Assembly: GCF_037327425.1 (NCBI RefSeq)
Contig: NZ_CP147846.1
Span: forward strand, 5,642,001-5,706,000
From: Rhodococcus sovatensis
GTDB taxonomy: Bacteria; Actinomycetota; Actinomycetes; Mycobacteriales; Mycobacteriaceae
Direction: 5' to 3'
Length of the DNA: 64,000 nt
Both the position numbers and the translations under genes were made by a program. The notes under the pieces are model-generated. The model searched no databases, had not been told where the DNA came from, and worked only from the letters and a program-made list of their open reading frames with translations. Each line of letters begins with the position of its first letter. The first letter of the stretch is position 1. This document shows, piece by piece, positions 7,738 to 15,847 of this stretch.

Positions 7738-8430
7738 ATGAGGAGGTACGGGTTGCGACGAGGCCGTTCAGTTCGGGCCGGAATGTTGTGTTTAAGCATT
7801 GCTTTCGGACTTCTCCTGGCGGCCCCAAGCGTGGCAAGCTCGCAACCAGCACCGACACCTCCGACGGCTGTGCCTACCGAGCTGGTTCCGTCTGTACAAG
7901 CAGAGGTTTCAACGGATGTAATGCCTCCAGTCACTTCTACTCCGCCTGCGGTGCCGAGCTTTCAGCCTGGAGCGGGCCCTATCTCCTCGACCCCGGGCGC
8001 TGTCGTAGCCGGCCTCGTAGGTGGTCTTTCTGCAATATTGGGTGTGGCGATCACACAGTTGGGTGCATTCCGTTTGTCAAAGAACCAACGGCGCAGTGAC
8101 CGTAGGTCAGCCCAACTGGACGAGCTGCGGCAGAGCATTGAGGTGCTTGACGGCGCCTACGCCGCGGCCACGGGGTCCGACCTTGCGTCTCGCGAGAGCC
8201 GTGACCTAGATCTGGCAATCCGTGCGTACGGCCGGGCTTGGAGGATGAGCTCCGACAGCAAAATCCAGCGCTTGTCGGAGGACTATCACGAGAAGCTGAA
8301 GATGTACTCGGTACAGAGCGATGACCTCGACGGACTTGACGAGGCGAGCGTAGTTACACGTGTAGACCTTGATAAGAGTTCGCACAAGCTAGTCGACCGG
8401 ATACGCGAGGTACTCGACGAACTCGACTAA
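7738..8430 (+). CDS. Predicted secreted/membrane-anchored protein, unknown function
   Basis: 230 aa. A basic start (MRRYGLRRGRSVRAG) leads into a hydrophobic segment at about residues 15-35 (MLCLSIAFGLLLAAPSVASS), consistent with a signal peptide. A Pro/Thr/Ser-rich stretch follows (to ~85), then a second hydrophobic segment around 88-108 (VVAGLVGGLSAILGVAITQ) and a charged helical C-terminal domain (~110-230). The start ATG has its own GGAGG within the codons that follow rather than before it, so the exact start is less certain. The gene is convergent with the DUF4325 gene and shares 4 bp with it. No family recognised. Base composition is lower in GC than its surroundings. Confidence 0.6.
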   Translation: MRRYGLRRGRSVRAGMLCLSIAFGLLLAAPSVASSQPAPTPPTAVPTELVPSVQAEVSTDVMPPVTSTPPAVPSFQPGAGPISSTPGAVVAGLVGGLSAILGVAITQLGAFRLSKNQRRSDRRSAQLDELRQSIEVLDGAYAAATGSDLASRESRDLDLAIRAYGRAWRMSSDSKIQRLSEDYHEKLKMYSVQSDDLDGLDEASVVTRVDLDKSSHKLVDRIREVLDELD

Positions 8431-8726
8431 GGGCGACGATCCACCTTCACGCGCTTCGTCATACCGTGGAACTCCGCGCGATCATCTACCCACTGAGCGA
8501 ACTTCATGTCGTCGACGTTAGTAAAACGCATCTCCGACGCGTCTCGTTCTACCAGGACGACCTTGATCAGTTCATCTGCAAACGACTGAGTCGCTGCGAC
8601 GAGCCCGCGGCAATCGACGGTTACGATCGACCCCTTAAGCGTCGGCGGAAGGGCAGAAAGTAGTTCCTGGGCGCGTTTCCGCGTTCCCGCCAGCGGCGGC
8701 AATGGCAGCGCTTGCAGCACGGTCAC
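8427..8726 (-). CDS. STAS-like DUF4325 protein
   Basis: 99 aa. The core GSIVTVDCRGLVAATQSFAD followed by ELIKVVLVERDASEMRFTNV matches the DUF4325 STAS-like pattern (a strand with D/S, then SFADEL, then a closing RFTN strand). It overlaps the upstream ATP-binding protein gene by 4 bp (ATGA at 8723-8726), so translation is coupled and the two act together (strong inference). STAS domains in anti-anti-sigma systems are phosphorylated by HATPase kinases; the Ser residues in ATQSF are candidate targets, though this is not demonstrated for DUF4325. Function unknown. Confidence 0.75.
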   Translation of the reverse strand: MTVLQALPLPPLAGTRKRAQELLSALPPTLKGSIVTVDCRGLVAATQSFADELIKVVLVERDASEMRFTNVDDMKFAQWVDDRAEFHGMTKRVKVDRRP

Positions 8727-9628
8727 CTCCCAGTCTCGAACTTCAGCGTAGCGTAGACAAGCGTTCCAGGGTATCGAGCGAGCGAATTGCGGGCAAGTAT
8801 CTTGCCGTTGGGGAGTGTGAACCCGCCGGCGCGCCCGCTGAAGAGTCGAAGGGAGCCGTCTCTCCTCTGCGCGCTTGCGGCTATTTCAGCCAGGCCCAAG
8901 CCTCGGTTGCGTTCGCCGGTGCCGCTGACGCCTTTCTGTACGGCGTGCTCAATGGCCGCGACGTCAGATGCAACAGGTATTGCCTTGCTCAGGCTGGCAC
9001 GTAGCCCAACTCCACAATCGCCGACTGCGAACTCGACGCCCCGGTCGGGTCCCTGGCCCTTCTGCCTGAGAGCTGCCCAACCCCCTGACGCCCCGCTGTG
9101 TTCCCACACGTTGGCAGCGGCCTCAGCAACGCTCCTGAACAGTTCGCCGGCCTCCTCGGCGTTATCGCTCGCCAGTATTGCGTAGACCTTTTCGGCCAGC
9201 TCATCCGGCGATGTGCTGTCGAACCGGTGTAGCTCCAAGAGTCTGTCTCCGAGTGCCGATTCGACCACGCTGTCGAGATTGCACGGTATGTCGAGCTCCT
9301 GGAGGCTTTGTCCTAGGTGCATACGTGCAAGCCAGTTTCGGGTTCTCAACAGCGTTGGTAGGCGCAGATCTACAGCTCGGCCCTGCGTCACTGCATCCTC
9401 GGCAACCGCAGCGATGGCAACCAATCCGAGAGTGTCGATGAACTCTGTTGAGCTCAGGTCGATGGTGACGCATTCGGAGTCCTCGTCGGAATCGTGAGCC
9501 CACGCCGGGGCGCCGGCCGTGAAGTTCCGATTCGGGTAGATATGCACACTGAGAGTTTTGCAGGCGGCCATTGCAAACCGATGTTCGGCTCCCACGCCCA
9601 CGCTCACGTCCGTGCCGATCGCTGGCAA
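8723..9628 (-). CDS. STAS + histidine-kinase-like ATPase fusion protein
   Basis: Up to 301 aa. Residues ~50-115 are a STAS-like strand-helix unit (CVTIDLSSTEFIDTLGLVAI). Residues ~150-300 are a GHKL/HATPase domain: N box EAAANVWEHS (Glu169, Asn173), G1 box GDCGVGL (Asp204) and G2 box NRGLGL (Gly243, Gly245). There is no histidine phosphoacceptor or membrane segment, so it resembles soluble anti-sigma-type kinases rather than sensor kinases. The start is unclear: TTG at 9628 or ATG at 9571 (MAACKTLSVHIYP). It is coupled to the DUF4325 gene. Together they form a two-component module of a kind I know from accessory regions but cannot assign a demonstrated function. Confidence 0.75.
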   Translation of the reverse strand: MPAIGTDVSVGVGAEHRFAMAACKTLSVHIYPNRNFTAGAPAWAHDSDEDSECVTIDLSSTEFIDTLGLVAIAAVAEDAVTQGRAVDLRLPTLLRTRNWLARMHLGQSLQELDIPCNLDSVVESALGDRLLELHRFDSTSPDELAEKVYAILASDNAEEAGELFRSVAEAAANVWEHSGASGGWAALRQKGQGPDRGVEFAVGDCGVGLRASLSKAIPVASDVAAIEHAVQKGVSGTGERNRGLGLAEIAASAQRRDGSLRLFSGRAGGFTLPNGKILARNSLARYPGTLVYATLKFETGR

Positions 9629-9744
9629 GCGTCAGTTCCAGCATCCGTGTCCAGTCAGACAGAAGCGTCGACTCCCTGTAACCGCGACGTCGCTACTCTC
9701 ACCCGACAACCCGCCCACGCCGGATGGCTCTCCGGCATTCCTAA

Positions 9745-11425
9745 CCTGGGGCTTTCATGCCGGTAGTTAGTGGCGGCGTGTCAAGATGGTGGAATGGTGC
9801 CTTGAACTGGGAGAATTCGACTTACCACAGTTGAAACCCGACCAGTTCGAGAGGCACCATCCCGGTGAGTAAGTCTACGTCGCCCTACCCCGCCCTGTCT
9901 GTCGATGCCACCGGAGGCGGCATCGTGTCGCACGCCGGAGCGGTGACACTGCTCCGAACCGCGGACGCTACCGGGCTCACCGCAGCGTTGTCCGGGCAGC
10001 TTTCGTTGTGGCGGAAACCGTTGGCGCAGTTCGACCCCGGCAAAATCATCACCGACCTCGCCGTGTCGTTGGCGCTCGGTGGTGACTGCCTCGCCGACAT
10101 CGCGACCCTGCGCGAACACACCGCCGTGTTCGGGAAAGTACCCTCCGACCCAACCGTCTCCAGACTGATCGCAACCTTGGCCGCAGATGCCCCTGCAGTC
10201 CTGACCGCCATCGACACTGCCCGAGCAGCCGCTCGCGCCGCAGCATGGAAACATGCCGGCAAGGACGCACCCGATCACGGCATCACCGCAGACAACCCGA
10301 TCGTGATCGACCTCGACGCCACCCTCGTCACCGCCCACTCCGACAAACAGCTCGCCGCACCAACATACAAGCGCGGGTATGGCTTTCACCCACTCCTCGC
10401 CTTCGTCGATCACGGGCAGGCAGGGACGGGCGAGCCCCTCGCAGCACTGCTGCGCGCCGGCAACGCCGGCTCGAACACCGCCGCCGACCACATCGCCGTC
10501 ACCCGCGCGGCGCTCGCACAACTGCCGTTCACCACCGGCGGCCGCCCCGGCAAGAAGGTACTGGTCCGCACCGATGGAGCGGGAGCCAGCCATGTCTTCA
10601 TGTCGTGGTTGCATCGGCAGCGGGTGTCGTATTCGATCGGGTTCGGGCTCACCGACGCCATGGTCGCCGCACTGGGCGAGGTCCCCGACACTGCGTGGTC
10701 GGTCGCGGTCGACGCCGATGAGAAGGTCCGCGACGGTGCCTGGGTGATTGACGCGACCGGTGTCCTCGACCTCGGGGCATGGCCGCCGGGGATGCGTGTG
10801 GTGATCAGGAAGGAGCGCCCGCATCCGGGTGCTCAATTGCGTTTCACCGATACCGACGGACTGCGGCTCACTGCGTTCGCCACGAACACAGTCCGTGGTC
10901 AAGTTCAGGTTCTCGAACTGCGGCACCGTCGCCGTGCACGCTGCGAGGACCGGATCCGTATCGCGAAAGATACTGGGCTGAGCAATCTTCCGTTGCACGG
11001 GTTCGATCAGAATCGGATCTGGCTTGCCATCGTCGCTCTCGCACTCGACCTGACCGCGTGGACTCAGATGCTCGGTTTCACCGATCACGACGCTCGCAGG
11101 TGGGAGCCGAAACGGCTACGGTTGCGGATTTTTTCCGTCGCCGGACGCATCGCCCACCATGCCCGCCGCATCCACCTGCGACTGTCGAAAAGTGCGACCT
11201 GGTCCGACCTGATCGTCACCGCACTGAACCGGTTGGCGGCACTGACCGCACCCGCCTGACCGGACCCACCGACCGATCGACCCGAAAGACCCCTCTCGGA
11301 CAGTGGAACCGAGCGCCCAGCCGAACGATATCGGCACAGTCACCATGCCCGAAGCCGCAATCGAGCTCGAAAACCGCAATCTCGAACCGCTCAGGCCGAC
11401 ACATCGGCCTCATGCAAGATCGAGG
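9745..11425 (+). mobile_element. IS1380-family insertion sequence
   Basis: About 1.68 kb with one transposase gene. Imperfect terminal inverted repeats can be aligned: the left end CCTGGGGCTTTCATGCCGG (from 9745) matches the reverse complement of the right end (CCTCGATCTTGCATGAGGC, up to 11425), including a shared CTT-CATG core. Flanking CTAA (left) and CTAG (right) are only a near match for a target duplication, so the ends may be off by a base, or the element may have recombined. The right end directly abuts a 5'-truncated fbiC gene, while no fbiC sequence lies to the left. Confidence 0.75.
9865..11259 (+). CDS. IS1380-family transposase
   Basis: 464 aa from a GTG start preceded by GAGAGG. 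It contains the IS1380-type DDE catalytic core: Asp151 in VIDLDATLV, Asp237 in LVRTDGAGAS and Glu361 in RCEDRIRIAKDTGL. The motifs SVDATGGGIVSHAG at the N-terminus and a C-terminal RRIHLRLSKSATW are typical of actinobacterial IS1380 transposases. The frame is uninterrupted and full length, so the element may still be active. The long leftward open frame over the same bases is a shadow. The enzyme would cut and join the terminal repeats at 9745 and 11425. Confidence 0.92.
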   Translation: MSKSTSPYPALSVDATGGGIVSHAGAVTLLRTADATGLTAALSGQLSLWRKPLAQFDPGKIITDLAVSLALGGDCLADIATLREHTAVFGKVPSDPTVSRLIATLAADAPAVLTAIDTARAAARAAAWKHAGKDAPDHGITADNPIVIDLDATLVTAHSDKQLAAPTYKRGYGFHPLLAFVDHGQAGTGEPLAALLRAGNAGSNTAADHIAVTRAALAQLPFTTGGRPGKKVLVRTDGAGASHVFMSWLHRQRVSYSIGFGLTDAMVAALGEVPDTAWSVAVDADEKVRDGAWVIDATGVLDLGAWPPGMRVVIRKERPHPGAQLRFTDTDGLRLTAFATNTVRGQVQVLELRHRRRARCEDRIRIAKDTGLSNLPLHGFDQNRIWLAIVALALDLTAWTQMLGFTDHDARRWEPKRLRLRIFSVAGRIAHHARRIHLRLSKSATWSDLIVTALNRLAALTAPA

Positions 11426-12237
11426 CTAGGGCGACCGAGATATGCATGCAGGGTGGCATCGATCCGCGGTTGCCGGCAACTGCGTACTTCGATCTGGCCG
11501 GCGCAATCAAGAAACGTGTACCTCAGATGCACCTTCATGCATTCTCTCCCATGGAAATCGTCAATGGCGCAACTCGATCCGGCATGTCTTTCCGCGACTA
11601 TCTGGTCGCTCTCAAAGAGGCTGGGGTGGACAGCCTGCCGGGAACGGCTGCCGAGATCTTGGACGACGAGGTGCGCTGGGTTCTCACCAAGGGAAAGTTG
11701 CCAGCGAGAACGTGGGTCGAGATCATCACTACGGCGCATTCGGTGGGTATTTCCACGACATCGACGATGATGTACGGCCACGTCGACAACCCGACACACT
11801 GGGGCCAACACTTGCGGGTTCTCAGTCGCATCCAAGACGAGACCAATGGGTTGACCGAGTTCGTTCCGCTGCCGTTCGTGCACAACTCCGCGCCGATCTA
11901 TCTGGCAGGTGTCGCGCGTCCCGGTCCCACATTGCGAGACAACCTTGCAGTGCATGCGGTGGCGCGCATCATGCTGCATGGACGGATCGAGAACATCCAG
12001 ACGAGCTGGGTGAAGCTCGGTGTCGAGGGAACGCAATCCATGCTGCGGGCTGGGGCAAACGATCTGGGCGGCACCTTGATGGAGGAGACAATATCCAGAA
12101 TGGCCGGTTCTCAACACGGATCGGCCAAGACGGTTGCGGAGCTCGCGCAGATAGCACGCGGCGTCAATCGGCCGCTGAAGCAGCGTACGACCGAATATGG
12201 CGATGTTGGCGACGCCGAGCAGGCTCTTTGTTCGTGA
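11426..12237 (+). pseudogene. fbiC: 5'-truncated fbiC (FO synthase), C-terminal CofH part only
   Basis: The frame enters directly from the IS1380 right end as EARATEICMQGGIDPRLPAT and runs to 12237 (last residues EQALCS). The sequence is FO synthase (FbiC) C-terminal half: CMQGGIDP, HLHAFSPMEIVNGA, GTAAEILDDEVRWVLTKGKL, STMMYGHVDNPTHW and TSWVKLGVEGTQ. Full FbiC is about 850 aa (CofG plus CofH radical-SAM domains) and makes the deazaflavin FO for coenzyme F420. Only about 265 residues remain, and both CxxxCxxC radical-SAM clusters are missing, so it cannot function. A complete fbiC presumably exists elsewhere. An internal ATG at 11446 should not be taken as a real start. Confidence 0.85.
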
Positions 12238-12949
12238 TCGGACTCAGAAGCTAAGGAACCACTCTGTCACCAGCACCCCCCCGGAGTGTAGTGGCAAGGG
12301 CACCTCATCAAACGAGAGGCGGATATAGACAATGAATCCTCGCACTGAGCTAGCTGGGTTTTCATCAGGGTCTGCAGTAGACGATGACGCCAATCTATGG
12401 CTTCAGTTCACTCGCATGTCGAAGTTACGCGGAGACAATCTTCCGGTCATCGTTCGTGGTGAAGGTGCTTACGTCTACGACAGCGCTGGGAAGCCTTATC
12501 TCGATGGCCTGGCCGGTCTGTTCGTGAACCAGCTCGGGCACGGTCGGACCGATTTGGCGGAGGTGGCGGCGAGACAAGCCTCCACTTTGGCGTATTTTCC
12601 TCTGTGGTCGTTCGGTCATCCACCTGCAATCGAACTGGCACAACGACTGGCCGAGATCTCTCCGGGCGACTTGAACCACGTGTTCTTCACCAGCAGCGGG
12701 TCGGAGGCCGTGGAGACGGCGTGGAAGTTGGCCAAGAGCTACTTCAAGACCGTCGGAAAGCCGCTCAAGCACAAAGTGATCAGCCGCGTTCTGTCGTATC
12801 ACGGGACCACACACGGTGCGTTGACGATCACCGGCCTGCCTGACATCAAGAAAGCATTCGAACCGCTGGTTCCAAGTGCGTTCCATGTTGCGAATGGCAG
12901 GTCCCCGATAGTCGGGCCACCGTGTTCTAGAGCCACGGTGTGATTGATT

Positions 12950-13786
12950 TCAGTCGATCTCGCAACCCTCGACCGGTTGGTGGTTGTGGGTGCATTGGGC
13001 AGCGTACTCGGACGGCGTGAGGTAGCCCAGTGATGAGTGCCGGTGTCGATGGTTGTGGTCGTCTTTGAAGTCCTCGATCACCACCCTCGCTTCGAGAAGG
13101 CTCGTCCAGTGATTGCGGTTCAGGCACTCCTTCCGTAGTCGGTTGTTGAACGATTCGATGTGTCCGTTGTTCCACGGCGTCCCCGGCGGGATGTAGGAGA
13201 TACCGACACGGTCGCGACAGAACTGTTGCAGCACATGCGAAATGAACTCCGGACCGTTGTCCATTCTCAGGACCATCGGCGGTCCGTCCCACAGCGCGAA
13301 CGTCTTGTCGAGCTCGTCGGTCAGTCGTTGCGCGGTGATCGAGCGCTCCACGATGTTCAACAGGGACTGCCGGGTGTGTTCGTCGATCATCGACGCGATC
13401 TTGATCGCTTTCCCATCCACCGTGGAGTCGAACTGAAAATCCATAGCCCACACCACTTTCGGCGCATCGGCTTCGATCTGCGGGCAGGAGCTGATGCCGG
13501 CGCGTTTGCGGGGATGATAGATCCGAACCTGCAGACCCTCCTCCTTCCAGAGCCGGTGCACCTTCTTCTTGTTCACCGACATGCCCTGGTCGTGCCTCAG
13601 ATGCGCCCAGGCGCGACGGAAGCCGTGCAGTGGATGCGAGCCTGCGTATGTCCGCAGCGACGCCCTCAGGGCCGCGTCGGGATCCGCGGGTGTGTCGGCG
13701 ATCGGTGTTCGTGCGTAGGTGGAGCGGGCAAGCCCAACAGCTTTGCACGCCAGACGTTTCGACAGACTCATGGTGTTGACGAGCAT
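12950..13786 (-). CDS. IS3-family transposase OrfB (catalytic part)
   Basis: 278 aa from the first in-frame start, but in vivo probably made as an OrfAB fusion by -1 frameshifting. In the OrfB frame the sequence reads back through KILSPAAKRRAVDMLVNTMS. The helix-turn-helix 21 region (CKAVGLARSTYAR) precedes the integrase core with D116 (VVWAMDFQFD), D176 (LRMDNGPEF) and E211 (WNNGHIESFNNRLRKE); D to E spacing is 35, as expected. The C-terminus YLTPSEYAAQC is typical. The frame is intact. It acts with OrfA on the inverted repeats at 12895 and 14177. Confidence 0.92.
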   Translation of the reverse strand: MLVNTMSLSKRLACKAVGLARSTYARTPIADTPADPDAALRASLRTYAGSHPLHGFRRAWAHLRHDQGMSVNKKKVHRLWKEEGLQVRIYHPRKRAGISSCPQIEADAPKVVWAMDFQFDSTVDGKAIKIASMIDEHTRQSLLNIVERSITAQRLTDELDKTFALWDGPPMVLRMDNGPEFISHVLQQFCRDRVGISYIPPGTPWNNGHIESFNNRLRKECLNRNHWTSLLEARVVIEDFKDDHNHRHRHSSLGYLTPSEYAAQCTHNHQPVEGCEID

Positions 13787-13815
13787 GTCGACGGCGCGGC
13801 GCTTGGCGGCTGGGC

Positions 13816-14106
13816 TCAGAATTTTCCCTTCGCTACCTCCCGCAGTGCGTCCTTCTCCAGCTCGGCCTCGGCGAGCAGGCGTTTGAGCTTGCCGTTCTGC
13901 TCGCGCAGCTCCTTGAGTTCCTTCGCGGCATCGGTGTCCATCCCGCCGTACTGACGCCGCCAGTTGTACAACGTCGCCGCCGACACCTCGAGCTCCGCCG
14001 CGATCTCCTCTTGCGTCTTGCCTGCAGCGGTCAGCTCATCGGCACGGCGCAGTTTGCGCACGATGTCCTCGGCAGAGTTGCGCTTCCGTCCAGCCATGTT
14101 CTCCAT
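13816..14106 (-). CDS. IS3-family transposase OrfA (DNA-binding part)
   Basis: About 96 aa beginning MENMAGRKRNSAEDIVRKLR. A helix-turn-helix (TQEEIAAELEVSAATLYNWR) is followed by a leucine-zipper helix (LREQNGKLKRLLAEAELEKD), the standard OrfA design for end binding and dimerisation. Alternative starts are 14136 and 14097. It ends LREVAKGKF just after the slippery heptamer, so ribosomes either stop here or shift into orfB. Confidence 0.9.
   Translation of the reverse strand: MENMAGRKRNSAEDIVRKLRRADELTAAGKTQEEIAAELEVSAATLYNWRRQYGGMDTDAAKELKELREQNGKLKRLLAEAELEKDALREVAKGKF
13822..13828 (-). other. Programmed -1 frameshift heptamer G GGA AAA
   Basis: Read on the minus strand, the end of orfA is AAG GGA AAA TTC TGA. 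G GGA AAA fits the X XXY YYZ slippery pattern in exactly the orfA phase. Slipping back one base enters the open orfB frame (K-I-L-S-P-A-A-K). IS3 elements commonly make the OrfAB transposase this way. Confidence 0.75.
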
Positions 14107-15123
14107 CGTCCTATCCGCCCACTTCAGGGGCAACAAGACTCTAAAACGAGATGGCCCCGTTCACCGGGGACACGCCACGAACACCAACTCGTATCGCGCC
14201 TCAGATATCTATCAAGACGACCCTGAGGGCTACGGCACGTGGGCGGCCGACGAAATTGCCAAAGAGATCGAGGCCCAGGGCCCGGACACGGTGGCAGCAG
14301 TTTTCGTCGAACCCGTACAGAACGCCGGCGGTTGCCTTATGCCTCCGCCCGGATACTTCGCTCGCGTTCGAGAAATCTGTGATAGGTACGAAGTCCTGCT
14401 TGTCTCTGACGAAGTGATCTGTGCATTCGGACGACTCGGCTACTTCTTCGGCTCGGAGCGGTTCAACTACATTCCGGACATCATCACGTGCGCCAAGGGG
14501 TTAACTTCGGGATACGCGCCCCTGGGCGCAGTTCTCGCCAGTGAAAAGTTAATGGAACCGTTCGCGACGGGTGAGGGCGTATTCGCCCACGGTTCGACAT
14601 TCGCCGGCCACCCGGTCGCGACCGCCGTCGGCCTCGCTAACATCAGTGCTTTTGTTCGAGAAGGCGTGAACGAGAACGTTTTGAGCAATGAGGGCCTGTT
14701 CCTCGAAACGCTTCAACAGCTGACTGATCTTCCTATGGTCGGGGACGTACGCGGCTGCGGTTACTTCTACGCGATCGAGTTGGTGGCCGACCAGGAGAGC
14801 AAGGCGCGTTTCGATCCTGATTTCTTAGGTCGCCTATCGGACGGTTGGCTGGCGCGTGAACTATTCGACGAGGGCCTCTACTGTCGCGTCGACAGTCGCG
14901 GTGACTTGGTCATTCAGCTAGCCCCACCGCTGATCTGCGGCCAAGAGCAGTTCGATGAAATCGAACAGAAGATCCGAACTGTCCTCTTGCGCATCATGCC
15001 TAGCTAGCGCCCGCTCGGACCTACCGGTTCCAGTCGACCGACGTAAGCCAGTTGTCTATCTCTGCCAAGGATCGACGCCGCATATCGCCTGGTCGTCGAC
15101 CAAATCGGGCCGATGTCGTGAGC

Positions 15124-15762
15124 TCAGCCGAGCGCAGCGCACAGCGAGGCTTCGGTTCTGATGGGTTTGTCGCCGAGTCCGCGCGCGAGCGTAGTCAGCA
15201 GGGGGAGCAGGACTTTCTCCGTACCCGGCCCGGGGTCGATGAATCCGGCTACTTCCAGCATTGCGTAGCCGTGAACTGCGCTCCACCATTGATAGGCCAA
15301 CGGGGAGATGTCGGAGGCGGTGTCGAAGCGTCCGGTCACGCATGCGCGTTCGCAGGCTTCTTCGACGCGACGGAACGTTCCGGCTCTTCCGGCGAGCATT
15401 TCTGCTGGTTCCGAGCGACGGTATTTCCCGAGTGATGCCGTCACGAACAGTACCTCGTACAAATTGGGTTCACGCCGCGCGAAGGAGATGCTGGCCAGCA
15501 GCAGGGCCATGAGATCTCGTACGGGATCGTCGGTGCTGTCGACGGATTGGAGCTCTTCGGCCAGGCTGCTGAATCCCTCTTCGATCACGCTCGAAATCAG
15601 TCCTCCGATAGATCCGAACTGGGTGTACACAGCCATCGACGATGTGTTCGCTTCTGCCGCGACCCTTCGCGTCGAGACTGCGTCCGGCCCGTGTTCCGCG
15701 ATCAAGCGGGCGGCGCTGTTGAGCAGGTCGGTTCGTACTCCCGGATTGGACGTTCGTGACAT
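15124..15762 (-). CDS. TetR-family regulator
   Basis: About 212 aa from the ATG at 15762 (MSRTSNPGVRTDLLNSAARL). A TTG at 15813 would add 17 residues and lies only 35 bp from the divergent gene. The N-terminal HTH reads STRRVAAEANTSSMAVYTQF. The C-terminal part (ACVTGRFDTASDISPLAYQW, WSAVHGYAMLEVAGF) matches the TetR_C WHG-type ligand domain. It is transcribed divergently from the alpha/beta hydrolase at 15848, so it probably represses that gene and itself. The ligand is unknown. No clear palindrome could be singled out in the short shared promoter region. Confidence 0.87.
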   Translation of the reverse strand: MSRTSNPGVRTDLLNSAARLIAEHGPDAVSTRRVAAEANTSSMAVYTQFGSIGGLISSVIEEGFSSLAEELQSVDSTDDPVRDLMALLLASISFARREPNLYEVLFVTASLGKYRRSEPAEMLAGRAGTFRRVEEACERACVTGRFDTASDISPLAYQWWSAVHGYAMLEVAGFIDPGPGTEKVLLPLLTTLARGLGDKPIRTEASLCAALG

Positions 15763-15847
15763 ATCGGCAAGTCTTGCATTGCAGGCTGCGGTGTTGCCCG
15801 AGCAGGCGGACAATATCGGATGACATAACAGATGCTATGGTAAGAAA

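Larger units (their letters stand above)
12895..14177 (-). mobile_element. IS3-family insertion sequence (1283 bp) with CGAA target duplication
   Basis: Ends are well defined. The left end TGGCAGGTCCCCG and the reverse complement of the right end TGGCGTGTCCCCG match at 11 of 13 positions, with further similarity inward. The target site CGAA is duplicated at 12891-12894 and 14178-14181. Contents are two overlapping leftward frames (orfA, orfB) with a slippery heptamer, the standard IS3 layout. Length, 4-bp duplication and OrfA/OrfB sequence all fit. The near-intact target gene suggests the insertion is recent. Confidence 0.93.
12332..15007 (+). pseudogene. Class III aminotransferase gene interrupted by an IS3 element
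   Basis: The N-terminal half (12332-12894) reads MNPRTELAGFSSGSAVDDDA, then GKPYLDGLAGLFVNQLGHGR and FFTSSGSEAVETAWKLAKSY (PLP phosphate site). The C-terminal half (14182-15007) carries VSDEVICAFGRLG (PLP-ring Asp) and DIITCAKGLTSGYAPLGAV with the Schiff-base Lys. Removing 12895-14177 and one copy of CGAA joins the halves in frame (VANTNSYRAS), restoring a 462-residue protein of normal length for omega-aminotransferases (pyruvate or alpha-ketoglutarate dependent). The gene is dead only because of the insertion. It follows the fbiC relic by 94 bp. Substrate unknown. Confidence 0.9.

Noticed and set aside
7661..7741. A 26-codon open frame (MESVAARFGGKSNLNGG...) after the AbiEi gene whose stop overlaps the next ATG
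   Set aside because: Too short, no family match and no clear ribosome-binding site; it could be a leader peptide or chance.
9781..11088. A 435-codon minus-strand frame inside the IS1380 element
   Set aside because: The rightward frame has the complete DDE transposase; the antisense product is Cys/Gly-rich and has no recognisable domain.
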